From Thermomonas sp. XSG (GTDB lineage Bacteria; Pseudomonadota; Gammaproteobacteria; Xanthomonadales; Xanthomonadaceae), in NCBI RefSeq assembly GCF_014678725.1, contig NZ_CP061497.1, forward strand, positions 2,248,001 to 2,312,000: a stretch of DNA of 64,000 bases, given 5' to 3'. The position numbers and the translations under genes are program-made. Below the pieces are notes generated by a model. That model worked only from the letters and a program-made list of their open reading frames with translations, ran no database searches and was not told the origin of the DNA. Of this stretch, positions 18,304 to 26,573 are shown piece after piece. Every line of letters starts with the position of its first letter. Within the stretch, counting starts at the first letter, position 1.

Positions 18304-19266
18304 TCAGTCCACCGCGACCGCGTGCAGGATCGCCTTGGCCAGGCTGGCGGCCGGGGTGTCGGCATCCGCCACCAGCCGGTGCTCGGCCACCGCCGGGAAC
18401 AGCGCCTGCACATCCTCGGGCACCACGTGGCCGCGGCCCAGCAGCAGCGCATGCGCGCGCGCCGCGCGCAGCAGCGCCAGCCCCGCACGCGGCGACAGGC
18501 CCACCCGTACGCCGGGCTGCTGGCGGCTGCGCGCGATCAGCGCCTGCACGTAATCCAGCAGCGGCTCGGCGGCATGCACCTGCGGCACCGCGCGGCGCAG
18601 CGCGAGGATGCGCGGCGCGTCCAGCACCGGCGCTATGTTCGCGATCAGTTCGCGGCGGTCGCTGCCGGCCAGCAGCGCGCGTTCCGCCGCCGCATCGGGA
18701 TAGCCCAGCGCCAGCCGCAGCAGGAAGCGATCCAGCTGCGAATCCGGCAGCGGGTAGGTGCCGGACAGATCGACTGGGTTCTGGGTGGCGATCACCAGGA
18801 ACGGATCGGGCAGGGCGCGGGTCTGGCCGTCGATGCTGACCTGGTGTTCGGCCATCGCCTCCAGCAGCGCGCTCTGGGTGCGAGGCGGCGCACGGTTGAT
18901 CTCGTCGGCCAGCAGCACGTGGGTGAATACCGGGCCGGGATGGAACTCGAAGCGCCGCGCCTGCGCCTCGTACACCGATACGCCGAGGATGTCGGACGGC
19001 AGCAGGTCGGAAGTGAACTGCACGCGGGCGAAGTCCAGCCCCAGCGTCGCGGCCAGCGCGTGGGCCAGGGTGGTCTTGCCGAGCCCGGGCAGGTCCTCGA
19101 TCAGCAGGTGGCCGCCGGCCAGCAGGGCGACGAAGGCCAGCCGCACCTGCACCGGTTTGCCCAGCACCAGGGTGTTCACCTGCGCCTGCGCCTCGCGCAG
19201 GGCTTGCTGCAGCTCATCGGTTAGCATCGGCGCCGGTACCGGGATCGCGGACATGTCGTTGGGCAT
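18304..19266 (-). CDS. MoxR family AAA+ ATPase
   Basis: A 320-residue AAA+ protein that likely acts as a chaperone for assembly or activation of partner proteins. Walker A is EDLPGLGKTTLAHAL, Walker B is LLADEINRAPPRTQSALLEAM, sensor 1 is FLVIATQNPVDLSGTYPLPDSQLDRF, and the C-terminal lid follows (GLSPRAGLALLRAARAHALL). First gene of the MoxR-DUF58-TgpA group; 43 bases separate it from the divergent GT39 gene, which must hold promoters for both. Start at 19266 (MPNDMSAIP) or 19254. Confidence 0.94.
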   Translation of the reverse strand: MPNDMSAIPVPAPMLTDELQQALREAQAQVNTLVLGKPVQVRLAFVALLAGGHLLIEDLPGLGKTTLAHALAATLGLDFARVQFTSDLLPSDILGVSVYEAQARRFEFHPGPVFTHVLLADEINRAPPRTQSALLEAMAEHQVSIDGQTRALPDPFLVIATQNPVDLSGTYPLPDSQLDRFLLRLALGYPDAAAERALLAGSDRRELIANIAPVLDAPRILALRRAVPQVHAAEPLLDYVQALIARSRQQPGVRVGLSPRAGLALLRAARAHALLLGRGHVVPEDVQALFPAVAEHRLVADADTPAASLAKAILHAVAVD

Positions 19267-19309
19267 CGGTTCTCGGAAGTGGCAACGAGTGTAGCGAGGA
19301 CGCCCGGAA

Positions 19310-21151
19310 ATGCAGGATGCGGTAAGCGCGACGGCGCGGCGCGGGTTCATCGCCGGCTGGCTGCTGCTGTGCGCGCTCAAGCTGGCACTGGCGGTGCAGC
19401 TGCCGCTGTTCGTCGACGAGGCCTTCTACTGGCAGGAGGGTCAGCATCCGGCCTGGGCCTATTCCGACCTGCCGGCACTGACCGCGTGGCTGGCGCGGCT
19501 GGGCGTGGAAGTGTTCGGCCAGCATGCGCTGGGGCTGCGGCTGCCGTTCCTGCTGATCGGCGCGGCGCTCCCGTGGCTGGTGGTGCGGATGGCCGCGCGC
19601 GAATTCGGCGCGAACACCGGCTGGCAGGCCGGACTGCTCGCCCTGCTGCTGCCGCTGGCCGGCAGCCTGGGCCTGCTGGCGCTGCCGGACGTGCCGATGC
19701 TGCTGGCCACGCTGCTCTGCCTCGACGCCGGATTGCGGCTGTTGCGCCGGGTCGATGTCCTGGGGGCGGGCGAACTTGCGCTGGGCCTGCTGCTGGGCGG
19801 GTTGACCCATTACCGCTTCGTCGCGGTGATCGCGGTGGGTTTTGCCGGGTTGTTGATGCTGCGCGACGGGCACCAAGCGTTGCGGCATCGCGCACCGTGG
19901 GTGGCGGTTGCGATCGGCGCGCTGGCCTGGCTGCCGCTGCTGCTGTGGAACCTGCGCAACGCCGATGCCGGCCTGCGCTTCCAGCTGGTGGACAGGCATC
20001 CCTGGCATTTCGGCGGCGACGGCCTGCTGCTGGGCCTGCTGCAGCTGTTGCCGGCCACGCCGCTGCTGCTGGCGGCGATGGCGTTGGCCGCCTGGCGCGG
20101 CATGCGCGAGCCGCGTCCCGCCGCGCGCTACCTGGCGCTGTGCGGCGGCGGCATCGTGCTGGGCTTCCTGCTGCTGGGGTTCTTCGCCGACCGCGAACGG
20201 GTCAGCTTCCACTGGCCGCTGCCCGGCTTCGTCGCGCTGCTGCCGCTGCTGCCGGCGGCGCTGGCCGGCTGGCCGCGCGGCTGGCGCGTCGCCACCCTGG
20301 CCACCGCGGCGGCCGGCCTGGTGCTGGTGCTGGGCTTCTTCCTCATGGCCTCGGTGCCGGCGTGGCGCGAACAGACCGCGGGGCACCGCCTGTATCCGGC
20401 CAATTTCGCAGGCTGGAGCGCGCTGGCGGAGGCGGTGCGCGGCGAACGTGCCGCCATGCCGGCCGGGACGCGGCTGCTGGCCGGCAATTTCAAGATCGGC
20501 GCGGAGCTCGGGTTCCTGCTCGACGATCCGCGCATCGCCGTGCTCGACCATCCGCTCAACCACCACCACGGCCGCGCGCCGCAGCTGGCGCTGTGGGGGC
20601 TGCAGCACGACGGCGCCCGCGATGCGCCGATGCTGCTGGTGGTCGCCGCCACCGACGTGAAGTTCCGCGAGGAGCTGGCGTATTTCCAGCAGCTGTGCGG
20701 GCAGGTCGGCCCGCTGCCGCCGCCACGCGTGCTGAACATCGACCACGGCCGCCAGCGCTTCCTGCTGTTCGCATTGCCGGCGCAGCGCGGCGACGGGGCG
20801 TGCGTGACGCCGGCGCTGGCCAATATCGATGCGCCTGCAGCCGGCGCGCGGGTGGAGCGGCGGTTCAAGGTGTCGGCGTGGGCGGCCAAGGACGTGGTCG
20901 GCGTGCGCAGGGTGGAAGTACTGCTGGATGGGCGGGTGGTGGCCACCGCGCGCCGCGTGGGGGCCAATCCGTGGGTAGTCGATGATTTCCTGCAGGGCCG
21001 CTCGCGTGATCCGGCCGTGCCGCAGGTGCAGTTCGCCGCCGAGGTGGACGCCAGTGCGCTGCCGGCCGGCACGCACTGGCTGGGCCTGCGCGTGACCGGC
21101 GGCGACAGTGCGGTCGAGGACGGCCCCACACAACCTGTCCAGCTGCGTTGA
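19310..21151 (+). CDS. Glycosyltransferase family 39 membrane protein
   Basis: A 613-residue polytopic protein of the ArnT/PMT class, which moves sugars from polyprenyl-phosphate donors on the periplasmic face. The first periplasmic loop holds the acidic pair expected for catalysis (FVDEAFYWQEGQHP), followed by about eleven hydrophobic helices to residue 350. The C-terminal 250 residues are soluble and end in an Ig-like beta region (VEVLLDGRVVATAR...HWLGLRVTGGDSAV). GAGGA precedes the ATG. The acceptor is unknown. It is followed directly by another polytopic protein, suggesting a shared surface-glycan pathway. Confidence 0.88.
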   Translation: MQDAVSATARRGFIAGWLLLCALKLALAVQLPLFVDEAFYWQEGQHPAWAYSDLPALTAWLARLGVEVFGQHALGLRLPFLLIGAALPWLVVRMAAREFGANTGWQAGLLALLLPLAGSLGLLALPDVPMLLATLLCLDAGLRLLRRVDVLGAGELALGLLLGGLTHYRFVAVIAVGFAGLLMLRDGHQALRHRAPWVAVAIGALAWLPLLLWNLRNADAGLRFQLVDRHPWHFGGDGLLLGLLQLLPATPLLLAAMALAAWRGMREPRPAARYLALCGGGIVLGFLLLGFFADRERVSFHWPLPGFVALLPLLPAALAGWPRGWRVATLATAAAGLVLVLGFFLMASVPAWREQTAGHRLYPANFAGWSALAEAVRGERAAMPAGTRLLAGNFKIGAELGFLLDDPRIAVLDHPLNHHHGRAPQLALWGLQHDGARDAPMLLVVAATDVKFREELAYFQQLCGQVGPLPPPRVLNIDHGRQRFLLFALPAQRGDGACVTPALANIDAPAAGARVERRFKVSAWAAKDVVGVRRVEVLLDGRVVATARRVGANPWVVDDFLQGRSRDPAVPQVQFAAEVDASALPAGTHWLGLRVTGGDSAVEDGPTQPVQLR

Positions 21152-21159
21152 GCCCGACG

Positions 21160-22455
21160 ATGCACATCGCTTCCCGCCTTTCCCCGCTGCCCGTGGTCGC
21201 GCTGCCGCTGGCCCTGTGCCTGCTGCTGGCTGCCACCCTGCAATTGCATCTGCCGCTGATGCTGTGGGACCACATCGACCTGGTGCCGATCTACGACGCA
21301 TGGCAGCGCGGTGCGCTTGCCGCCTCGCAGTTCTGGCGCATCCACGACGGCAGCCATTTCCATTCCGCCGCCTATGCGGTGCTGCTGGCCACCACCTGGC
21401 TGTCGGGTGGGCGGCCGTGGCTGGACTGCGTGGCCGGCTGGGCGTTTTACGCGCTGCTGGCGTGGACGCTGTGGCGGCTGGTCGGCAACGGCTGGCGTGG
21501 CGGCCGGGTGGCGCGCGGCTGGTGGTGGGCGATGCTGCTGCTGATCGCCCATCCCGGCCATCTCGCCAACCTGCAGTGGGGCTGGCAGGTGGCGGTATTC
21601 ATCAGCCTGCTGGGGGCGGTGGCGCCGATCCACTGGCTGACGCTGGAACGCCCCACGCTGGTGCTGAACCTTGCTGGCGTGGTGCTGGCGATCGTCGGCG
21701 TGCTGGGGTTTTCCACCACCTTGGCGGTGTTCCCTGTGGCGCTGACGCTGGTGGCGCTGCGCGGCGAGTGGCCGTGGTCGCGGCGCATCGCTTTTGCACT
21801 GCCATGGCTGCTGGCCGGCGGCGGCCTGGTGGCATGGTTGCTGGCGGCGCGCGGACAGTCGGTGACGCTGCCCGGCGCCGGCGTGCTGGCGCTGTACGCG
21901 CTCAATTACCTTGGCGGCGGGGTGCTGCGGTTCGCCGAGGACGTGGCGCCGTGGTGGACGCTGTTGGCCCTGCTGCTGGCGATCCCCGCCGCCGGGCGCT
22001 GCTACCGGCAGGCGCAGGCGCGGCCATGGCTGGCGCTGATGGCGTTCGCGCTGGGCTGCGCCCTGCTCACCGCGCTGGGGCGCGCCGGCAGCTTCGGCAC
22101 GGACCACGCATTCGTGACCCGGTACGCCAGTTTCGCGCTGCTGTTCTGGATCGGGTGGCTGGGGCTGATGGTGCTGGCCTGGGGCGATGCCGGCAGGGCG
22201 TGGCGCCGGCAGCGGCCCCTGTTGCTGCTCACGCTGCTGTTCGCGGCGGTGAACGGCGCGCATCTGGCGAAGAAGGCCTCGACTACGCACCAGCGCGCAG
22301 TTGCGTATGCCACGCAGATCCGCACTGGCTGGCCGGCGTTGGACGACACCCTGCTGACGCAGGCATATGGCGACCGCGCCGATGCCGCACGGCAGCGTCT
22401 GGTGCTGCTCCGCCGCTGGGGCTTCGCGCCGTTCGACCATGCCGCCGGCGAGTGA
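21160..22455 (+). CDS. Polytopic membrane protein of unknown function
   Basis: A 431-residue protein I do not recognise. About ten or eleven hydrophobic helices span it. The first loop contains LMLWDHIDLVPIYDAWQRGALAASQ and WRIHDGSHFH, acidic and histidine residues in a position like the catalytic loop of GT-C glycosyltransferases. The C-terminal tail is soluble. It starts at the ATG at 21160, or at a TTG at 21148 that overlaps the GT39 stop. Tight linkage to GT39 suggests a partner or a second transferase; that is inference. Confidence 0.75.
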   Translation: MHIASRLSPLPVVALPLALCLLLAATLQLHLPLMLWDHIDLVPIYDAWQRGALAASQFWRIHDGSHFHSAAYAVLLATTWLSGGRPWLDCVAGWAFYALLAWTLWRLVGNGWRGGRVARGWWWAMLLLIAHPGHLANLQWGWQVAVFISLLGAVAPIHWLTLERPTLVLNLAGVVLAIVGVLGFSTTLAVFPVALTLVALRGEWPWSRRIAFALPWLLAGGGLVAWLLAARGQSVTLPGAGVLALYALNYLGGGVLRFAEDVAPWWTLLALLLAIPAAGRCYRQAQARPWLALMAFALGCALLTALGRAGSFGTDHAFVTRYASFALLFWIGWLGLMVLAWGDAGRAWRRQRPLLLLTLLFAAVNGAHLAKKASTTHQRAVAYATQIRTGWPALDDTLLTQAYGDRADAARQRLVLLRRWGFAPFDHAAGE

Positions 22456-22465
22456 CGGCGCGCGC

Positions 22466-23044
22466 TCAGGGCAGGGTAAAACCCGCCTGCCGCAGCAGCG
22501 CGCAGGTGGCGATCAATGGCAGTCCGATCAGCGCGGTCGGGTCGCGGTTGTCGATGGACTCGAACAGGGTGATGCCCAGTCCTTCCGACTTGAAGCTGCC
22601 GGCGCAGTCGAACGGCTGTTCGGCATCCACGTAGCGCTCGATCTCGGCGTCGGTCAACGCGCGGAAACGCACTTCGGTGAGGTCGATGGCGGCAAGCGCG
22701 CGGCCGTCGGCATGGGCAAGGCACAGCGCGGTATGGAAATGCACCACGTCGCCGGACATCGCCCGCAGCTGGGCGATGGCGGCGTCACGGCCGCCCGGCT
22801 TGCCCAGCGCCTTGCCGCCGAGATCGGCAACCTGATCCGAGCCCAGTACCCAGCCGTCATCGCCCAGCGCCTGCGCCACCGCCTGCGCCTTGGCTTCGGC
22901 AAGACGCGTGGCCAGCGCCAGCGGCGATTCGCCGGGCAGGGCGGTTTCGTCCACCTCCGGGCGCGCGACGTCGAACGGCAGGCGCAGCCGTTCCAGCAGT
23001 TCGCGACGGTAGCGCGAGGTCGAGGCGAGGGTCAGGCGGGGCAT
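22466..23044 (-). CDS. yceF: Maf/YceF nucleoside triphosphate pyrophosphatase
   Basis: House-cleaning hydrolase that removes non-canonical nucleotides; the YceF branch prefers 7-methyl-GTP. The 192-residue protein shows the Maf substrate loop LASTSRYRRELLERL, the acidic PEVDET, the catalytic GSDQVADL and the signature CAGSFKSEGLGITLFESIDNRDPTALIGLPL, all closer to YceF than to the dTTP/UTP-specific YhdE branch. It overlaps nothing; three bases separate it from the upstream hypothetical gene on the same strand. It lies back to back with the yceD-rpmF region, as in E. coli. Confidence 0.95.
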   Translation of the reverse strand: MPRLTLASTSRYRRELLERLRLPFDVARPEVDETALPGESPLALATRLAEAKAQAVAQALGDDGWVLGSDQVADLGGKALGKPGGRDAAIAQLRAMSGDVVHFHTALCLAHADGRALAAIDLTEVRFRALTDAEIERYVDAEQPFDCAGSFKSEGLGITLFESIDNRDPTALIGLPLIATCALLRQAGFTLP

Positions 23045-23047
23045 CGG

Positions 23048-23413
23048 TCAGACCGCTCCGGCGCGGGCGCGATCCACCCGCTGCAGCTGCCGCTCGATGC
23101 TGGCGCGGGCGGCGTCCAGCGCATCGCGCACGCCGTGCAGCTGCTCCAGGCTGGCGCGCTCGGCGTTGTCCTGCAGCCACAGCCGCTGCCGCAGCAGCTC
23201 CTGCATGGCCGCGCGCACCGGGTTCTCGTCGCTGCCGGCGACCGCCTCGATCTCGGCGCGCGCCGCGCGCAGGCGGGATTCCAGCGCATCCGCGGCGTCG
23301 AGCAGCTGGGAGATCGCCTGCTGTCTACGGCGGCTGCCGCGGCGTATCCGCAGCGTCAGCAAGGCGGCGGCGCCAGCGAGCGCGAGGAGGAGCAATGGCA
23401 GGAGGATTCCCAT
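23048..23413 (-). CDS. Small single-pass membrane protein, coiled-coil
   Basis: A 121-residue protein without recognised family. It starts with a membrane helix (MGILLPLLLLALAGAAALLTL), then a basic cluster (RIRRGSRRRQQ) that would keep the C-terminus in the cytoplasm, and a long heptad-rich helix (LLDAADALESRLRAARAEIEAVA and LHGVRDALDAARASIERQLQRV). It sits three bases before yceF in the same direction, so is probably co-transcribed. The upstream in-frame extension contains no convincing start. Confidence 0.6.
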   Translation of the reverse strand: MGILLPLLLLALAGAAALLTLRIRRGSRRRQQAISQLLDAADALESRLRAARAEIEAVAGSDENPVRAAMQELLRQRLWLQDNAERASLEQLHGVRDALDAARASIERQLQRVDRARAGAV

Positions 23414-23487
23414 CCGCGCAGTCTGCGCGAGCCCGCCCGGGCCCGCAAACGGGCGAGGATTCCTGGCGCGGCGCGCCTTTGGTGGAT

Positions 23488-23516
23488 TTGACACGGGCAT
23501 GAGCGCCGCGTAGCAT
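23488..23516 (+). promoter_or_regulatory. Sigma-70-type promoter of yceD-rpmF
   Basis: TTGACA at 23488-23493, exactly 17 bases, then TAGCAT at 23511-23516; the ATG of yceD follows 10 bases later, so the transcript would have an almost absent leader. It is the clearest consensus-like promoter in the window and faces away from the small membrane protein gene. Confidence 0.7.
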
Positions 23517-23526
23517 TTTGCGGCTT

Positions 23527-24045
23527 ATGTCCGAACAGCCGACAAGCCGGGTGCCCGAAGTCTTGGATGCTTGGCGCATGGTGGCGGCGCGGCGCGAGTT
23601 CGAGGGCAGGATCCCGCTGGCGGCGATGACCCGGCTGCGCGGCAGCCTGGTCGATGCCGAAGGCGAGGTTCGCTACCTGTTGGCCTTCGATACCGACAGC
23701 CTGAAGGTGCCCTACGTCGAGCTGCGGATCGATGCGGAGCTGCCGCTGGAATGCCAGCGCGGCCTGCAGCGGTTCCTGCAGCCGATGCAGATGGTGCAGC
23801 GGCTGGGGTTGATCCGCGACGAGGCCGACGAAGCGGCCCTGCCGCCGGAGTACGAACCGCTGCTGGTGCCCGCCGACGGCATGCTGCGGCCGGCCGAGCT
23901 GGTCGAGGACGAATTGATTCTGGCGTTGCCGGTCGTGCCGGTGTCGCCCGATGCCGAGGAAGTCGAGCGCGATTTCGCGCCGACTTCGGAGGAGGCCGCC
24001 CAGGCCAACCCGTTCGCGGCGTTGTCCGGGTGGAAGAAGGAATAG
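23527..24045 (+). CDS. yceD: YceD (DUF177) 23S rRNA accumulation protein
   Basis: A 172-residue acidic protein next to rpmF, where DUF177 proteins are found across bacteria and plastids; the family is needed for normal 23S rRNA accumulation. It contains FEGRIPLAAMTRLRGSLVDAEGEVRYLLAFD, LPLECQRGLQRFLQPM and the acidic EDELILALPVVPVSPDAEEVE. It lacks the zinc cysteines of some relatives. The ATG at 23527 is used because the promoter -10 box ends 10 bases earlier, making an upstream start unlikely. rpmF follows after 51 bases. Confidence 0.92.
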   Translation: MSEQPTSRVPEVLDAWRMVAARREFEGRIPLAAMTRLRGSLVDAEGEVRYLLAFDTDSLKVPYVELRIDAELPLECQRGLQRFLQPMQMVQRLGLIRDEADEAALPPEYEPLLVPADGMLRPAELVEDELILALPVVPVSPDAEEVERDFAPTSEEAAQANPFAALSGWKKE

Positions 24046-24054
24046 TGCGATAAT
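24046..24054 (+). promoter_or_regulatory. Extended -10 element before rpmF
   Basis: TGC followed by GATAAT, directly after the yceD stop and 42 bases before the rpmF start. The same nine bases, TGCGATAAT, precede lepA at 45770. An extended -10 can work without a good -35; the best upstream match, TTGTCC at 24022, is spaced too far (21 bases). Confidence 0.45.
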
Positions 24055-24096
24055 CGCCGCATCGCGCGTCACATACGTTTTTCTTGGAGTTGTCCC

Positions 24097-24291
24097 ATGG
24101 CCGTCCAGAAGTCCCGCGTTTCCCCGTCCCGCCGCGGCATGCGTCGCGCCCACGACGCCCTGTCCGCCAAGCAGCTGGCCACCGATCCGACCAGCGGCGA
24201 GACCCACCTGCGCCACCACGTGACCGCCGACGGCTACTACCGTGGCAAGCAGGTCATCGTGCCGAAGACCAAGGTGGCTGACGAGGAGTGA
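24097..24291 (+). CDS. rpmF: 50S ribosomal protein L32
   Basis: A 64-residue basic ribosomal protein starting [20 protein letters not shown] and containing [17 protein letters not shown], both standard for bL32. It lacks the four zinc cysteines, so it is the zinc-free type. TTGGAG lies 8 bases before the ATG. In E. coli plsX follows rpmF; here fabH is next after 177 bases and plsX is not in the window. Confidence 0.97.
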   Translation: MAVQKSRVSPSRRGMRRAHDALSAKQLATDPTSGETHLRHHVTADGYYRGKQVIVPKTKVADEE

Positions 24292-24331
24292 TCCGTCGGC
24301 CGCAAGGCCGGCGTCACGAAGCACCACGCCC

Positions 24332-24353
24332 GGCCGCGCCCCATGGCGCGGCC
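24332..24353 (+). terminator. Hairpin between rpmF and fabH
   Basis: GGCCGCGCC-ccat-GGCGCGGCC, a perfect 9-bp stem with a four-base loop, followed by GTTGGCGTTTCT. The T run is poor, so it may slow rather than stop RNA polymerase. It lies in the 177-base gap before fabH. Confidence 0.4.
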
Positions 24354-24468
24354 GTTGGCGTTTCTGCGCCTGCAATCCCGGTGGCGGCGGCCCCGGCGGT
24401 GGCCTCGGCCGCGCCCGCGCCCCGCATCGGCTAATCTTGTCCGCTTGATCAGGGGAGTTGCCGTCCGC

Positions 24469-25458
24469 ATGAGCCAGACCGAAAGCCGCATCTACGCCCG
24501 CATCGCCGGCACCGGCAGCTACCTGCCCGAGAAGGTGCTGACCAACGACGACCTGGCGAAGATGGTGGACACCAGCGACGAGTGGATCGCCGCACGCACC
24601 GGCATCCGCGAGCGCCACGTGGCGGCGGAAGGCCAGACCACCAGCGACCTTGGCTACCAGGCCGCGTTGCGCGCGCTGGAGGCCGCCGGTGTCGCCGCGG
24701 CGGACATCGACCTGATCGTGGTCGGCACCACCACCCCGGACCTGATCTTCCCGTCCACCGCCTGCCTGATCCAGCACAAGCTGGGCGTCGCCGGCTGCCC
24801 GGCATTCGACGTCAACGCGGCCTGCTCCGGCTTCATCTACGGGCTGACCATCGCCGACAAGTTCATCCGCTCGGGCGCGGCCAAGACCGCGCTGGTGATC
24901 GGCGCGGAAACCCTGACCCGCATGCTGGACTGGAACGACCGCGGCACCTGCGTGCTGTTCGGCGACGGTGCCGGCGCGGTGGTACTCAAGGCCGATACCG
25001 ACACCGGCATCCTCAGCACCCACATGCATGCCGATGGCAGCAAGGCGGAACTGCTGTGGAACCCGGTGGGCGTTTCGGCGGGCTTCAAGCCGGAAGAGCA
25101 GAACGCCGGCGTGCGGGTGATGATGGCCGGCAACGAGGTGTTCAAGCACGCGGTGAAGGCGCTGGACTCGGTGGTCGAGGAAGCGCTGGAATCGAACGGG
25201 CTGGACCGCACCGCGCTGGACTGGCTGGTGCCGCACCAGGCCAACCTGCGCATCATCGAAGCCACCGCCAAGCGCCTGGCCATGCCGATGGACCGGGTGA
25301 TCGTGACCGTGGACAGGCACGGCAACACCTCCTCCGGCTCGGTGCCGCTGGCGCTGGACGAGGCGGTGCGCTCGGGCCGGGTGCAGCGTGGCCAGCTGGT
25401 GCTGCTGGAAGCGTTCGGCGGCGGTTTCACCTGGGGCTCGGCACTGCTGCGCTATTGA
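24469..25458 (+). CDS. fabH: 3-oxoacyl-[acyl-carrier-protein] synthase III
   Basis: Starts fatty-acid synthesis by condensing an acyl-CoA with malonyl-ACP. The 329-residue protein has the full Cys-His-Asn triad: Cys119 ([11 protein letters not shown]), His256 (VPHQANLR) and Asn286 ([11 protein letters not shown]), with the family motif [23 protein letters not shown] lies before the ATG at 24469. It precedes fabD by 158 bases, a gap with a palindrome and -10-like box, so fabD may have its own control. Confidence 0.96.
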   Translation: MSQTESRIYARIAGTGSYLPEKVLTNDDLAKMVDTSDEWIAARTGIRERHVAAEGQTTSDLGYQAALRALEAAGVAAADIDLIVVGTTTPDLIFPSTACLIQHKLGVAGCPAFDVNAACSGFIYGLTIADKFIRSGAAKTALVIGAETLTRMLDWNDRGTCVLFGDGAGAVVLKADTDTGILSTHMHADGSKAELLWNPVGVSAGFKPEEQNAGVRVMMAGNEVFKHAVKALDSVVEEALESNGLDRTALDWLVPHQANLRIIEATAKRLAMPMDRVIVTVDRHGNTSSGSVPLALDEAVRSGRVQRGQLVLLEAFGGGFTWGSALLRY

Positions 25459-25540
25459 ACCCGGCCGGGCGGGGCGGCGCTTCCTCCCCCGCCCTCATCG
25501 CCGGCGGGCGTCTGCGAGCATACGCCGCGGTACAGACAGG

Positions 25541-25556
25541 CTAGAGCAATTGCTCG
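25541..25556 (+). promoter_or_regulatory. Candidate operator upstream of fabD
   Basis: CTAGAGCAATTGCTCG contains the perfect 12-base palindrome GAGCAATTGCTC and is followed at once by TATCAT (25557-25562), a possible -10 box, 55 bases before the fabD start. It matches 14 of 16 bases with the motif upstream of fabI at 2525. A repressor or activator binding here would control fabD-fabG; its identity is unknown. Confidence 0.45.
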
Positions 25557-25616
25557 TATCATGCCCGCCCCATCGCAGGGCTCCGTCCTGCGCCCCCTCT
25601 GCACGGTTTGCATAGC

Positions 25617-26573
25617 GTGAGCGAAGCCATCCAATCCAATCCGGTCGCCCTGGTGTTTCCCGGCCAGGGCTCGCAGGCGGTCGGCATGCTGGCCGAGCTG
25701 GCCGAACTGCACCCTGTCTTGAAGGCCACGTTCCAGGAGGCCTCCGAAGGCGCCGGCGTGGACCTGTGGGCGCTGTCGCAGGGCGGCCCCGAGGAAATGC
25801 TGAACCGCACCGAATACACCCAGCCGGCGCTGCTGGCCGCGGGCGTGGCGGTGTGGCGGCTGTGGAGCGAGCAGGGCGGCACGATGCCGTCGGTGCTGGC
25901 CGGCCACAGCCTGGGCGAATACACCGCGCTGGTCGCCGCGGGCGCATTGTCGCTGCAGGACGGGGCGCATCTGGTGCGCATCCGCGGCCAGTTGATGCAG
26001 GACGCCGCGCCTGCCGGTACCGGTGCCATGGCGGCCGTGCTGGGTGCGGAGGATGCGCTGGTCGAAGCCGTCTGCGCGGAGGCTTCGGGCGCGCAGGTGG
26101 TGGTGCCCGCCAACTACAACTCGCCGGGTCAGATCGTGATCGGTGGCGACGCCGCGGCGGTGGACCGCGCGCTGGCGCTGCTGCAGGAGAAAGGCGTACG
26201 CAAGGCGGTGAAGCTGGCGGTCAGCGTGCCGTCGCATACCCCGATGATGCGCGAGGCCGCCAACCGGCTGGCGCAGACCATGGCCGGGATGGAATGGAAG
26301 CTGCCGGCGTTGCCGGTGGTGCAGAACGTGGATGCCCGTGCGCACGACAGCGTCGACGCGATCCGCGAGGCGCTGGTGCGCCAGCTCTACCTGCCGGTGC
26401 AGTGGACCGGCTGCGTGCAGGCGCTGGCCGCGCGCGGGGTCACCCGGATCGCCGAGTGCGGCCCGGGCAAGGTGCTGACCGGTCTGGTCAAGCGCATCGA
26501 CAAATCGCTCGACGCCCGCGCGTTGGGTACTCCGGCCGAATTCGCCGGCGCCATCGAGGAATGGAATTCATGA
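25617..26573 (+). CDS. fabD: Malonyl-CoA:ACP transacylase
   Basis: Loads malonate on acyl carrier protein for all elongation steps. The 318-residue protein has the N-terminal VFPGQGSQAVGM, nucleophile Ser98 in GHSLGEYTAL, and catalytic His207 in VPSHTPMM. GTG at 25617 (MSEAIQSNPVAL) is the likely start; TTG at 25608 is possible. Its stop overlaps the fabG start as ATGA, so the two are translationally coupled. Confidence 0.95.
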   Translation: MSEAIQSNPVALVFPGQGSQAVGMLAELAELHPVLKATFQEASEGAGVDLWALSQGGPEEMLNRTEYTQPALLAAGVAVWRLWSEQGGTMPSVLAGHSLGEYTALVAAGALSLQDGAHLVRIRGQLMQDAAPAGTGAMAAVLGAEDALVEAVCAEASGAQVVVPANYNSPGQIVIGGDAAAVDRALALLQEKGVRKAVKLAVSVPSHTPMMREAANRLAQTMAGMEWKLPALPVVQNVDARAHDSVDAIREALVRQLYLPVQWTGCVQALAARGVTRIAECGPGKVLTGLVKRIDKSLDARALGTPAEFAGAIEEWNS

